A program made the translations under genes and the position numbers. DNA of 64,000 nucleotides from Reticulitermes lucifugus (Eukaryota; Arthropoda; Insecta; Blattodea; Rhinotermitidae), in contig JAKCWW010000230.1 in assembly GCA_026260175.1 (NCBI GenBank), positions 1-64,000 on the forward strand, written 5' to 3'. Positions 12,151 to 23,400 of the stretch are shown piece by piece. The notes beneath the pieces were generated by a model. The model saw nothing but the letters and a program-made list of their open reading frames with translations, was not told the origin of the DNA and did no database searches. Within the stretch, counting starts at the first letter, position 1. Each line of letters opens with the position of its first letter.

Positions 12151-12164
12151 CGTACTCAATGTAT
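12151..12164. repeat. target-site duplication, right copy
   Basis: Exact match to 11,842-11,855, abutting the 5' (head) end of the inserted SINE. A 14-bp duplication fits target-primed reverse transcription driven by a LINE. Confidence 0.9.
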
Positions 12165-12604
12165 ACCGGGTGCTATTTTGTCTGGGAGGGGAGTGAAGCT
12201 CAGAAGTCACATCTACGTAGTGCCCAGGTTAACAATAAGTGGAGTTATAACTACACTCCCGCCAATACTTTCATGCCGTGGTGCTTAAGTGAATACAAAG
12301 ACAACTTTACGTGTACATTTACAAAATACCAAATTGTAATATCGTTAATCCTAAAACTAATAGGGCGGTCATATAAACATATCCTGTGAGAAATATACTG
12401 CTGTCACTTAATGCAATTTTCATTAATCTTTAAAACATACCGTGGCTGACACATTAAATTTGGACTTACGACAATTCGTTGCTGCACAGCAATAAATAAT
12501 AGAGGCAGACATAGGACGTAATGCATGATAGACAAGACACACACCAACATATCCCAAACAAAGTGACGTGTACACATTCCAGCACTGACAAGAGCTATTG
12601 CTCC

Positions 12605-12800
12605 TCTCCAAAGCGTGGACACCGGCTCTGGAGTCGCCCCAGCTTCCTATTCAATACTGGAGGTTCCATCCACAGAGATAAAGCTACCGGAGCGCAAACC
12701 TAGCTGCTCAACTACATCTGATGTCAAAGTTGAAAATGAGTGGAGCTATGCCTCCAATTCTTCATGTGCCTTCTTTGGGTGGTGCTTAATTAAGCACGTG
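12605..12800 (+). mobile_element. SINE family A copy, headless
   Basis: Body and 3' portion only: acaccggctctggagtcgcc, agcttcctattcaata, gataaagctaccggagcgca, gaaaatgagtggagctatgc, cttcatgtgcc. The tRNA head is missing, so the copy is 5'-truncated. Confidence 0.75.
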
Positions 12801-13828
12801 AACAGCTTTATTTTCCTTACAATTCCAATCCAGGTGACGATAAGCAACTGTTAGCAAACAGAACTTGATCCCTATATATTTAGATAATTTACAGTTTACT
12901 GGTAATATAACTACAACGAGACAATTTAAGGGTAAAGTGGGACCTCAAATGTTCACAAAATTTCAGTTAGGTTATTTGGATAGCTACCTGTGTTGGGAGG
13001 CACCGCGTATACTGTAAATCGCCTGAAATATTTCTGAAAAAATGACACTTTACTTTTTCAAGTTTATAAGCCATAATCCAACCTTTTGTACAATATATCT
13101 TCTGCAAGTTAGGACGCCAATTGAGGCTGAGGCTCGTCATTCGATCATTTAGTATAAACTCATAACTTATAACGTCATGTAATTACGATTTGTCTTATTC
13201 TTATTTTATAGCATTTAGACAATTACAAATCCGTAACACCTGAAACCTGGACCTATGTTAATATGACATTTAAGACACTGATTCATGAATTCATGGACCA
13301 CCCTGTACATCGTTTGCATAAACAGCGTTCATTATTGATTGCATGTTAAACAGTATTGTGTTAATGCTGATGCAGGAAGTTTGCATAGGGTTAAAATCGG
13401 TATCAGAGCAATTATCTGGGTCAGTTTGACTGCCCCCACAAGCTCGACACTGGTTCGCTAAAATTCTGTAACTCCTATTTTATAACAAAAATAGCAGTTT
13501 ATCTGTATAAATAACATTTAACAGATCATTAGTACGTCTGTAACGTTATAAACAAACAATGGGAAGTTATGTAAATATTTGGTCTCGTCAGCTACAACAG
13601 AAACACAGAGTATGACCGATCCTACGTGTTCAGTCATTCTGAGCTACTTTCCGCCAGAAATACATGCACCTATCTGCTTCAGCATTGGTTTTGCTTACGG
13701 ATTGCCAGTAGACTGTAGGCCTACTGTCCACGTCAACGCACTAGCATAATTGGCTCTACTTGGGGTTACTTTTATATAGCTTTAATTAAGACGATGGAGT
13801 AGTTGATTAATTACTTATTGCGTCAGGA
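12801..13828. other. no gene recognised
   Basis: A+T-rich with no open frame of 60 codons that lies wholly inside it. Nothing matches other parts of the window. Confidence 0.5.
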
Positions 13829-14115
13829 GCCGGAAAATCATATTCGGTATACAGACTAAGACACGGGTTAGATCAAGGACGAACCGTCATTCGATTCCCG
13901 GCAAGGGCAAAAAATTTATTTCTTCTCCAAAACATCCAGACCGGGCACGGGAAAAGTTAGCCTTCTATTCAATGCGTATCGGAGGTTAAATAGCCGTGGC
14001 ACGAAGCTGACCATTTATCCCTGTCTACTGTCGAGGTTAAGAATGAGTGGAGCTATATCTCCATCCCCGAACATGCCTTCATGGCCTGCAAAGGGAGAGC
14101 TTCGTCTTTGTTTCA
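13829..14115 (+). mobile_element. SINE family A copy, near full length
   Basis: A decayed tRNA-like head starts at about 13,829, with a B-box-like cattcgattcccggc at 13,890. Then come ttcttctccaaaacatccag, agccttctattcaatgcg, gaggttaagaatgagtggag and catgccttcatggcctgca. It is among the best-preserved family A bodies in the window. Confidence 0.85.
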
Positions 14116-14125
14116 GTCCGTCACT

Positions 14126-14182
14126 TTAGTCAGTCAGTCAGTCAGTCAGTCAGTCAATCTATGTCTGTCTGTCTGTCTGTCT
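14126..14182. repeat. CAGT and GTCT microsatellites
   Basis: A run of (cagt)n is followed within a few bases by (gtct)n. The two tetranucleotide arrays sit just past the tail of the SINE and may descend from it. Confidence 0.9.
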
Positions 14183-14254
14183 TAATATGTCAACAAATAA
14201 TTCAGTCAGCACAGCTCTCTATTTATTATACAAACAATATCTGTTTTTAAAATT

Positions 14255-14291
14255 CGCCACATGTTTCAACCTAAGAGTTCATCAGAAGGCG
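14255..14291 (-). other. CTGATGA / GAAAC motif closed by a CGCC-GGCG stem
   Basis: On the minus strand it reads cgcctt, CTGATGA, actcttaggtt, GAAAC, atgtggcg. The outer cgcc pairs with ggcg, and aac pairs with gtt inside. The order matches the core of the hammerhead ribozymes known from Penelope-like elements. Stem III is not evident, so activity is not claimed. Confidence 0.4.
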
Positions 14292-14334
14292 AAAATATCA
14301 CAATATGTATAACAGAGAGAAATTCATGGTCCTT

Positions 14335-14680
14335 AGGTAAATTACCAATCCTGCATGGATTTTCATGAAACTCATATCGCTTAACGGCCTTCTATGTAGA
14401 GCTCCTGAAAAGGTAAAGAACTGTGAGATTCAAGAGTAGAATTTCATTTACGCCCCTACGTAAATTATGGCCTTTCCTGTGTCGATTTTCGTGAAAATCA
14501 TAGCAGCTCAACAGCAATATGTGCACAAAGGTCGAATTCTAAATTTAAACTAAACTGAAGAAACACAAAAAATATTGGTCGAAATTAAATGACGCCCTTA
14601 AGTAAACTAAGGCTTTAACTGTACGGATTTTCCTGAAACTCGTAATTGTTTAACGGCATTCATGTACCGTCGTTGTCACG
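14335..14680 (+). repeat. degenerate tandem units, about 115-130 bp
   Basis: Three successive units share tggattttcatgaaactc (or gattttcgtgaaaatc, or ggattttcctgaaactcg), then a tttaacggc-like block and cgccc..aagtaaa. The phrases recur in 40,560-41,170, which links these units to repeat family F. This is non-coding. Confidence 0.5.
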
Positions 14681-14699
14681 TTCTTGAAGAGGAACTGTC

Positions 14700-15954
14700 C
14701 TTCTAGGTGTTCAGAGACGAAAGCAAGCGTGGCGTATGAATATTATCCAAGACCTGTGGCAACATTTTTATTTCACTTCCCTTTCTACGTCTGTCGTCAA
14801 TATTATGTTATTTCGCGGATTGTTGTATGTGTTTGTTCCTACATAAAGAGTTCTGTTTAGTAGCTGGTTTGGAAGTGCACGTGTAACTCGGTGTGGTTGG
14901 CTCCATTACAGCAAAAATTCCCGAAGTTTTGAAAAATATACCCCGTCGTAGCTATACACTAATTTATGCAGACATTCATCCCCAGATCAGCTAGCTGATA
15001 CCCTGTCATCAGTTTAAACAATAACATTTATATTTCGCCAGCAGTCAGTCAATCAATCTCGACACAGAGACTGCAGCATGTGATCAATATAACCAGTGGC
15101 TTCACTTCCGTTTTATCGATATCTACTTTAGCTTAGTGAAGTGCTTCCTGTCTAATATTTCAAGAACAAAAACTCAAACCGTGTTCTACCCCGTCATAAC
15201 AAAGAAAGACAGTGACACAGACATCAGCATGTCATCTCTGAAATGCGGAAACTTAAGAGGCAAACTGTTGTAATCTTTCTTGCCTTAATATTCTTCCACT
15301 TTCTATAAAAATGACTTCTTTTATTCGTTCAGAAGCCAAGAAACATCTGATATTTGATGAAAACATATGTAAATCGAAGATCAGCAATTTTCTTCTTTAT
15401 ATTTGTGTTGTATGGTTTCTGTACGGCTGTGTCTCCATAGTCATCTTCATGACATAACGCCGTATAGTCTGGTACAGACGTACCGAGGTTCGAGAGATTC
15501 ATGCTTCTTCCATAATTGTTTCCACCTTTTTGTTCTCTAGAATAAATGATATTTTAAACAAATGAAAAGATGGGGCACTTTTTTATATTTGCAGGAAGGA
15601 AATTAAACCTTAAGAATGCAGAAGACATTAAAATTGGAAACTCCACAACACAACTTCAAGATAAAAGAATTAAAGTAACTGCACAATTTTAATAAGAGGT
15701 ATAAGCTAAAATCTCTCTCGACATTTGTAATACATAATTCCTAATTTGTTAATAATGACTAATTACCGTACCTATATACATGTGGAACAGGCTATACTTG
15801 AAAAGCTGACAGTGTCCTTGTGGTCAATAATTTCCCAGACTTATGGCCCCCATTCTGTATTACATTTTTCACAAAAACCCTAAACTGGGCTCTATTCGGA
15901 GCCACGCACTAGCTAATACACTTCCTCATATGTGCCCGTTTTTCAGAAATGTAC
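14700..15954. other. no gene recognised
   Basis: No open frame of 60 codons occurs anywhere between 14,251 and 16,354. I see no repeats shared with other parts of the window. Confidence 0.55.
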
Positions 15955-16020
15955 AAATACTGATATGGAATGAATGAATATCTCTGCAAGTTACAAAAGC
16001 CAGTTTTTTGCTGTATGGAC

Positions 16021-16175
16021 CGTGCATTTTATCGTGAGTTTAAGTCAAAACCAACAAAGGTACAATATTACTAACAAGTATAAGATGGTAAATGATTTGC
16101 CGAAACATGTGTAGGGGTTGAAAATACATCTTTCTTGTGCATTTGTTGGTTTTGACTTAAACTGACAAAAAGCCA
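16021..16175. repeat. foldback with 21-bp perfect inverted arms
   Basis: Arms at 16,038-16,058 (gtttaagtcaaaaccaaca and two more bases) and 16,142-16,162 are exact reverse complements, and weaker pairing extends inward (ccaacaaa..acaa). The loop contains a CTGANGA-like / GAAAC motif. This could be a foldback transposon or a pair of opposed Penelope-like terminal fragments. Confidence 0.7.
16081..16112 (+). other. hairpin plus GAAAC motif
   Basis: Reads taagatggtaaatgatttgc then cgaaacatgtg. The segment ggtaaatgatttgcc forms a seven-pair hairpin (one G-T pair) directly before GAAAC. The upstream taagatg would be CTGAAGATG in a consensus copy. Confidence 0.4.
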
Positions 16176-16439
16176 GGTTTGGCATTATCGTCTATACAAT
16201 TGAAACAACAATGTTAGTCTTTTGATATATGTACGAGATAATCGCCGACGCAAGAAGACAGAATTTTCGGAATTACTAAACTTACTATATTTGTTTAAAC
16301 TAGTAACAAAAAAAATTTTAAATTACAGTTTCCTTTTGGATATCCTCTACTTTAGTGAACAACAAGACAATTTTTTTTTTTAGAAAATTCTCCCATACTG
16401 TAACCTGGCTTCTCTCCTGGTGTTTAGTCACCAGCCTGT

Positions 16440-16580
16440 CATCGTGGACGCCCAGGTTGAAACCCACGGCAGCCCATATGGGATATTTGGTGGGCAGATT
16501 GGCACTGGGACAGGATTTTCCCCTGACTTTCCTGAGTTCTACGTCATTCCATCAAGGCTTCATACTTATTTATTCATCAC
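16440..16580 (+). mobile_element. SINE family D copy, old
   Basis: A B-box relic (ccaggttgaaacccac) is followed by the family D body: catatgggatatttggtggg, ttggcactgggacagga, ctttcctgagttc, gtcattccatc. It aligns with 47,075-47,340 read on the minus strand and is clearly more diverged. Confidence 0.75.
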
Positions 16581-17659
16581 CGCTATTGTACAAACTTACC
16601 TCCGTTACTACCAGCTTGGTGTAAAAACAGTCTACAGGGGTAAGATATATGAAACTTCAGAACCATAAATGATAAGATTTATGAAGAAAAACAAAACATT
16701 TAGTATTTCGTGACCTATACGTAACTTTTATGCGGAAGCTACTGGCGCTGCCAAACTACACTACAAAAGAAAATATTCGTTTCAGTTGTTAGTTATTTAA
16801 TATAAATATTAAATATTAATTTTGATTAATTAATTTTAATTTAATATTAAAATATACAAAGAGTTTCACAAATGAAAGATGGTGGCTCTTCATCGCTTGT
16901 TTTTCGGTCTTCGCATTATACCAATTCGCTTAGTAGAAAAACCATATACCATGAAGAGAAACGGTATATTAAATATCTTAAGACTACACAGTGACATTTC
17001 CTACTAACCTATACTCTGGCTTAAAGAAATATATTTGTAAATAATGCCCGTAACGCTGATAATGACAGTTATATCACATCATAAAATTATCACGGTTCAC
17101 TGCTAGTTAGTGAGACACAGATCTGTTTTGGGTTTACAACAAATAGGTAGTGTGCCCATTACTAACGACTAGCTAGCTAAAATTCCTGTTCCCTGCCCAA
17201 CAATTTGATACAATAAAATATATCGTAATAAATAAATCCATAATGTTCTTATAAGGAACGTACTTAATAGACCCTTACCTAATGTTTTTAAGTACTCTTG
17301 TACGATTAATTCCCAATAAACGTCTGTAACAAGCAGTAAAACAATGTAATCAGTACGAGAATTTTTAACCTCTTAAACTACAAATACAAGAAGTTAGCTG
17401 TAAGATTCGAGATGAGAAAATCTGTTGGTAGTTATGTCTCACATGGGTCTAACGTACCAGAATGAGACAACAACATGGCAAGGAACATTGATGCAATGAC
17501 AACTAGCAGGCAGAGTGGAGGTGGACAGATATAATTATGACCTAGAGCCAATTTGCCCACCACAAATTCCAAGTATAGTAACATTAGATCAAACTCGTCA
17601 TCGGCACTGACGTAAAACCGTTATTAGGTCGATGAAAACAGTGAGAATTGAATGGGGAG
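16581..17659. other. no gene; AT palindrome block
   Basis: Positions 16,797-16,858 are almost pure A+T, with self-complementary taatta and aatatt runs. The rest is unique, with no credible frame. Confidence 0.5.
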
Positions 17660-17745
17660 CACGTGGCACCTATAGGAAAACAGCCCCTTGGAAGACCAAG
17701 GCGTAGGTGAAAGAATAATATGAAACTGAATATTAAAATAAGGTA
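17660..17745 (+). mobile_element. LINE-1 family coding fragment
   Basis: The sequence acagccccttggaagaccaa then ggcgtaggtgaaagaataat corresponds to the PLGRPRRRW.(D/N)N(I/M)K segment that precedes the 3' end of LINE-1. About 85 bp survives, with no tail. Confidence 0.6.
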
Positions 17746-17814
17746 GCGATAATGCGGCTTGAATTCATGTGGGTCATAAAAGAGGAGTGCTTGACTCTTG
17801 TAAAAACAGTAACA

Positions 17815-17900
17815 AATTTTTCACGTTTTCGCTGCGGTGTATTTGAGGTCTTCGTTCTTTTGGGATATATCGCCCTGTCACCGTAAAGTCTTATGGTGAT
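17815..17900 (+). repeat. palindromic foldback element, arm fragment
   Basis: The sequence cgttttcgctgcggtgtatt then gaggtcttcgttcttttggg matches the outer arm of the family (gcggtgtaaatgagatcttc type). The inner cgacgtttcgg core is not present. Confidence 0.6.
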
Positions 17901-19417
17901 AGTAAATACAAACATTACATCGTTCCTCTTATATATTATAACGTGTGTAGTCCTCTAGTATCCATGCAACAGACTGAACGAAAGGAAATAGGGCATGAGG
18001 AGGGTTTCAAATTAGGCGTAACTGGTCTTCACTGCTTGTCTAATCGAGGTGACGTCCCTCAAGTCTGTTTTGCCCACCCTTGGATCAGATTTTCAATATA
18101 CCGGTATGATTAAATACCCTTTCAAAATGAACAGAAAATTTCTACAATTCCCACCTCTAGCTACGGTTTCCGCACATAATCCTTCCATTCATCCTCTCTT
18201 ACACATTATAAGCCTTGAGGGGCATTTGGAATCCATGGTTTCACTGAATATGGACGCTATGCTCAGCTAGTTCCCACGATCCATATTCCCGCACAATAAA
18301 CTTCACACATATTCAGTCATAAGCCGTATCCTATTACACACACGCTCGCGCATATGCAGGCTACAGTCTGTGATTGGCATACTTCACGATACATTTTGAC
18401 AGTGCAGAGTTTTATATAGTTAAGAAAGACCAGTTTCTTGGCCGAATTATTGACGTCACGAAAAGAACTGCAGCAATTCGAATGTAGTTCTTTTTCTTCG
18501 TCTGGGAACAAAAGCGCTGCCCTGGAGTTTCATTATTTGAGTCTCTCTCTTGTTGGGTTTCAAAGAGATCAAGATAAAAATTATATTTCTAGTTCACTCA
18601 GAATGTAGAATTTCCTCTCTTTATAATATCAAATGAGAAAAACACAATCCCAAACCCGACAGGAAACTTAACGGGCTTTGTAAGATTTCTTGAAAATGCA
18701 TTCACGGTTGATTAGGTTTCATTCCTAAGACGAGTATCGTTTAGTTCCTAGGTAACAACAGGAAGCAGACGATCGCTGTACAACGCAAAGATGCAAAGCA
18801 ATATTTCTTGTTACTTATTTTCAATTATATATTCATTGCTTTCTTGTTCTGTAACCGAGAAACAAAATATTCTTATTCCACAGTTCATTTATGTACTTTT
18901 GGTACACCATTTAATTATTGGGAATGCATCTTACGTAAATTTTATGGTTTATTATGGTACCTTGAAACACGAAAAGCCCATAACTTATTTATGCGCCGTA
19001 TTGCGTTATTCTGATCCTAATATTCCACAAAATGTAATTAATTGGATAGTACTTTAATTCACCATTACACATCACTTTCCCGTACTTTTTATTGTATATT
19101 TATTTATTTAGTCACTTTAGATCATCTTGGTAATCCGAATATTCCGCAACTTAATTTCCAGTACTCACACTTGCCACAATGATTCTTGCAACATGTGGAC
19201 TATCATGTCTATGACCTTCATAACATCTAACGCGCGATGACTAAGACGATAACATGTATCGAAACGCGTCTGCTGATGCAAACTTAGGCCCATATTTTAA
19301 AGAGCTGTAACCGACACGAAACATTTATTGGTAAGTGCTTGTACCGGCTCATTATTTTGTAAACAAACACAAGTAATGATTCAGATAAGCCAACACGAAG
19401 TTTTAACACCAAGATAG
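17901..19417. other. no gene recognised
   Basis: The 88-codon frame at 18,791-19,057 (+) is hydrophobic, overlaps another frame, and resembles no family I know. Confidence 0.5.
19231..19270 (+). other. hairpin plus GAAACGCGT motif
   Basis: Reads gcgatgactaaga, then cgataacatgtatcg (a five-pair stem cgata/tatcg), then aaacgcgtc. It resembles the terminal motif of Penelope-like elements seen at 47,503-47,540, without a clean CTGANGA. Confidence 0.3.
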
Positions 19418-19616
19418 TCCGTGTGGGATTTGTGGTAGACAAAGTGGCACTGGGACAGGTTTGTCCCCGAGTACTTCGTTTTACCCTGTCACATTCATTC
19501 CACCGATTCTCCATTACACGGAAAAACGAAAAAGCTAATCATCTTCATCACAGGGTTGCACAATAAGCCTCAAGGCTGCGGTGCGTCCGTAGCATCTGCT
19601 GCGGGGCCCTTCACCA
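19418..19616 (+). mobile_element. SINE family D copy, headless
   Basis: Begins gtccgtgtgggatttgtgg, just after where the tRNA head would end. It runs through gcactgggacaggt, acattcattccaccga, tccattacacggaaaaacga, atcatcttcatcacagggtt and gcatctgctgcggggccctt. It is highly similar to 47,075-47,340 and 5'-truncated. Confidence 0.9.
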
Positions 19617-20289
19617 CAAAAAACACACCAAGAACATAAGTATTTCCCTAGTAATAAGATGGGTATATTGGTATACAAAAATTAGAGAAAATTAATATTT
19701 AAAACTAAACTTTTAAAAATCATTTAATTCGTATCAAAATTTCACAATTTTTAGACAAATGTTATTGAACTATACTACAGAGTGACCATCCAGCAGTAAC
19801 AATTCCACGGACTCGAACACACCGACGCCACACAAACTAACACATTCTCGATACAACAAAACTCAGTAGCGGCATTACATCACGACAGTTAACACAAATT
19901 TCAAACGTTACCACACAAAATAGCACATACCAACAAAGCCACAACATAGACGACAAAGTAAAAAAAACATACAAATTATCATTACAATTGACGTAATTAA
20001 AAAGTACTCATTAAACGTCCAGAACGAACCTCAAAACGGAAACTATTAAGTTGTGCTGGTTAAAATTTCACTCAATACTGTGAGGAGAAGAAATGTATGT
20101 ACAGTAGCTAACACAGCAAGCCCCAGTCACCGCATTCCGAAATATAAGTCAATTTTCCTCAGTAGCAGAAATATCCTCATTTTAACTTTTAATACATTTT
20201 AATACACAAGGCGATTGCAAAGGAAATAAATTATTTTAAGACAGTAACAACCACACGAAACTTAAAAGCACGCCATTCGGCAGTGTAAA
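19617..20289. other. no gene; A/C-rich strand
   Basis: The plus strand at 19,680-20,000 is notably rich in A and C (many acac, caaa and aaca words), giving a strand asymmetry without any frame or repeat that I can name. Confidence 0.4.
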
Positions 20290-20660
20290 ACAATTCTTTT
20301 TTTAATTCTCTACGCAGTTAAACAAAGCCGCACTTGTTTCCCTGCAAGCATCAAGAAGATATTCCGCTTCATGCCAGACACTCTGCAGTCAAGGTTGTTC
20401 AATTTTTGTAGTCGATATTCGTATTTATTCCTTCACGTTGTTCAGGTTTACAGGCACTGGCGCAACCTAAACCGCACCTTGCACAAAGTCCCACAGGATA
20501 AAGTCAAAGGGGGTCAGGTCAGATCGCTAGATCACGATGGCCAGGAGGTGGAGACGCTTCGGCCTAATCAAAGACAACTGCCTATTCAATAAGGTTTTCA
20601 TGTCACTGGGGAGATGTGGTAGCGCTCTGTCATGCTGAAAAGTAACACTTCGTTTTTCTT
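20290..20660 (-). mobile_element. Tc1/mariner-type transposase C-terminal relic
   Basis: Read in a single minus-strand frame from 20,652, this gives RSVTFQHDRALPHLPSDMKT, later RSDLTPFDFILWDFVQGAV, then LQSVWHEAEYLLDACRETSA. The FQ.D.APPH and SPDLTP.DFFLWG motifs carry the second and third catalytic aspartates of IS630/Tc1/mariner-type transposases. By my count 36 positions lie between them. The frame is intact in phase but has four stop codons across about 115 codons. The N-terminal DNA-binding half and terminal repeats are not visible, so this is a decayed plain DNA transposon. Confidence 0.8.
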
Positions 20661-22246
20661 GAAGTAGGTGAGACATTAACCACATTTCAAAAGTATTACG
20701 TTACATAATTTCCTGATCTGTTTGGCAAAAGGTCGAACATTGCCTTGATATATGAGGGGCAACAGGCATAGCATATAATGCACTTGTATAGGATACGAAA
20801 AACGATTTGTAAGGTGCTCTTCACAGTGGTATGGGTTACATTTTTGTGTGCATTACTTCATTACCAATAATTTTTTTAACGGCTAATATTATGTGTAATC
20901 AATCTCTGTAATCATCCATATATCTTTTACACAAAAATATTAATTGTCTTATTTATATCACAAACCTTACGTTTTTTTCTCCACTATTGATTTGATTGAA
21001 TGATGCCCCTGAAGACAATATTTAAGTTACAAAAATTTATAAAAGAAAATGCCTAATGCAAATATTATAAATACGACATAAAAATTCAGTGTACTATTTC
21101 TGTTTCAAGCAGAACTAGAATTCATTACATTACTGTGCCCATAAACCATGCAAAAATCTGTTTGACTTTACCAAATGCCATCTCTGTCATTTTACTACCA
21201 GAAACTCGTATTTTAAAGCCGGGTAACAATAGTCCTCTCTGAACACGCAGCGAAACCGCACTGTGAGGCCTGAACCAAATCACAGGCACTCTGCAAATTT
21301 CACCGATTTATTCACTGCAAAAAACTCGTGTTTGTTCTGGGTGTAAAGCCTCGTCGCACATTTGGTCCACTATGAAGAATGTCTGGAAATTTGACTCGTG
21401 GAAGGACACAAGTGTGCCTGCGTTAGGTCGAAATTCGGAAATAACAGGATTCTCATACTTGTGGCAAAATACAAATTTTCATAGATTATTATAATCGGTT
21501 ACAAGAAGCTCTAATCCAAAATAAGTGTATTAAATGTTCAATATCTCCAATACTGACTGACCTCCTGACAGACTGAAGAAGTAACGAAATGAATGACTGA
21601 AGTGACTCAACAGAGTAAAAAATTTCTTTCCGGCCTTTTAATGAACCTTCATTACCGTGTCAATAAGACGATTCACTTCAGCTTAACTTGAGCCAAATGA
21701 ATCTACTCCACACCTTTCCGCCTTATTTTGAAGACTCGGTTCAATTTTATCCTCCCATAAAAGACTACGTCCTCCAAAAAAAGGTCTGTTCCCTTTACAC
21801 ACCAAACTATAAACGTGACGCTTTAAAACGTGAATATTGTAATTAAGACGATAAATATTATGTAAATTTAGCAAAGGATATTAATGCAGTGTGTTAGCCA
21901 GTGTTTTACACCTGAAAATTTGACTACCAATAGTGATTAATGAAGACAGAATTCCGCTACCATAAAAGACTACTTATGTTCCAAGAGTTACTAAAAGGGA
22001 AATAAAACACTTTTAAACCTCTAAGTCATAAACTACTTTAAAAACTACCCTTTTCTAGAACTGAACTTCTTTCGTAATAAGAATTGCGGAAAAGAATGTC
22101 CTTTCCAATCCTATTTAATTACTGATGGCTTTCTACACGGAATAATTGAAGTCAAATCTTTATATGTGACATCCCTTTGTGATATACAAATTAAAAAGGG
22201 GGGAGAGGGACAGTCAAGCACAACTACACCTTTCAGTGTCTTATTA
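20661..22246. other. no gene recognised
   Basis: If the transposon at 20,290-20,660 was once complete, its N-terminal part would lie in the first 600 bp here, but I could not recover it. One 63-codon frame lies at 21,683-21,874 (-). Confidence 0.45.
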
Positions 22247-22248
22247 TA

Positions 22249-22777
22249 CAGGGTGTTTCATAAATCCCTCCGGGATTTCGGAGGTCTGTAGCTCAGGAGC
22301 CNNNNNNNNNNNNNNNNNNNNNNNNNNNNNNNNNNNNNNNNNNNNNNNNNNNNNNNNNNNNNNNNNNNNNNNNNNNNNNNNNNNNNNNNNNNNNNNNNNN
22401 NNNNNNNNNNNNNNNNNNNNNNNNNNNNNNNNNNNNNNNNNNNNNNNNNNNNNNNNNNNNNNNNNNNNNNNNNNNNNNNNNNNNNNNNNNNNNNNNNNNN
22501 NNNNNNNNNNNNNNNNNNNNNNNNNNNNNNNNNNNNNNNNNNNNNNNNNNNNNNNNNNNNNNNNNNNNNNNNNCAAAAAGCTTTCTGTTCACCTGAAAAC
22601 GCCATGTGTGCACACCACTGCCTCCTAGCGGAGAAAAGGGTAAATACGCCATCGCATCTGTCACGAAAAAACTTTTACATTTCCTCTATCCGTTGGCATG
22701 ATTTTTATCTCTTATATGCGGGTTTGCTACTGCACGGCCAAGCCTCTAAATCCCGGATGGACGTATGAAACACGCTG
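22249..22777. mobile_element. TIR DNA element with TA target, non-autonomous
   Basis: The left end cagggtgtttcataaatccc (22,249 on) and the right end, read in reverse as cagcgtgtttcatacgtcc, form imperfect terminal inverted repeats of about 30 bp ending in tccgggat. TA flanks both sides (22,247-22,248 and 22,778-22,779), as expected for Tc1/mariner-superfamily insertion. The element is 529 bp with 272 N inside. No transposase is visible in the sequenced part, so it is probably a MITE-like element. Confidence 0.75.
22302..22573. other. assembly gap (272 N)
   Basis: N run in the middle of the TIR element. Four long nominal open frames here (22,179-22,664) consist mostly of N. Confidence 0.99.
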
Positions 22778-22779
22778 TA

Positions 22780-23154
22780 TATTGTGTGACACACTACAAG
22801 AATACTTGCAGGAACAGCACTTGTACACAAATGCCTAAATATGTCGCACAGTATACGATAAGACACTGCAAAAATTTAGTTGTGATTTACTGTCCGTCTT
22901 CCCCCGTTTTTAACTGAACTTTCATTTCAATTATCGTGAATAGCAACATCACACGCTATTTCGCCATCAGCAGTAACCACTGGTAATTTGTAGCTCAAAG
23001 AAAATCACCTAACTTAATCAAGAAGGTGGATCAACAGTTTTCCTGTCTTATATTTAATTACAACGAAATGAAATTAGTCGACTAGGAGTTTCAAATATTC
23101 GAGGAACAACGGAAACTTCTACAACACAAATTCTTAACACATCTAACAAAATTA
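22780..23154. other. no gene recognised
   Basis: Short unique spacer without open frames of note. Confidence 0.5.
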
Positions 23155-23400
23155 CCTAGCAGGTTAGCGTAGCGGTGACGTTAATACTTGTATTCGGGAA
23201 GAGTCAGATTCTTATCTCGCCGAAACACCCGGCTATCATGTATGAGGTTCCTTGTAATATTTTTCAGTTTCTACACGTAAATTCCGGGATGTCAGCTACC
23301 TCAATTAGACCATCTATACTTTTGAATTCATTATTCAACAATCGACGCTGTGTATTTCGAGGTAGACCTACTGATAGCGTCGTAATATAACCCACAATGA
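23155..23400 (+). mobile_element. SINE family C copy
   Basis: An A-box-like ggttagcgtagcggtgacg at 23,162 is followed by a B-box-like gattcttatctcgcc, the body aaattccgggatgtcagcta, ctcaattagaccatctatac and gaggtagacctactgatagc, then the 3' end gcgtcgtaatataaccc. It is collinear with 4,965-5,215. Confidence 0.7.

Larger units (their letters stand above)
11735..12330 (+). mobile_element. SINE family A copy split by a younger SINE
   Basis: The 5' half (11,735-11,855) carries a B-box-like gggttagattcccgg and gaggcccacccaccg. The 3' half (12,151-12,330) resumes with cgtactcaatgtataccggg and continues through aataagtggagttataacta and tttcatgccgtgg. Removing 11,856-12,150 plus one 14-bp repeat restores an uninterrupted family A alignment. 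Family A was therefore already in place when the family E SINE landed. Confidence 0.85.

Noticed and set aside
11734-12288. Long frames of 100-159 codons
   Set aside because: They cross 160 N; the translation there is meaningless.
17530-17580. Possible inverted SINE D scrap (tttgcccaccacaaattcc)
   Set aside because: Only about 20 bp matches and no further block of the family follows.
22179-22664. Long frames of 110-149 codons
   Set aside because: They consist mostly of N from the assembly gap.
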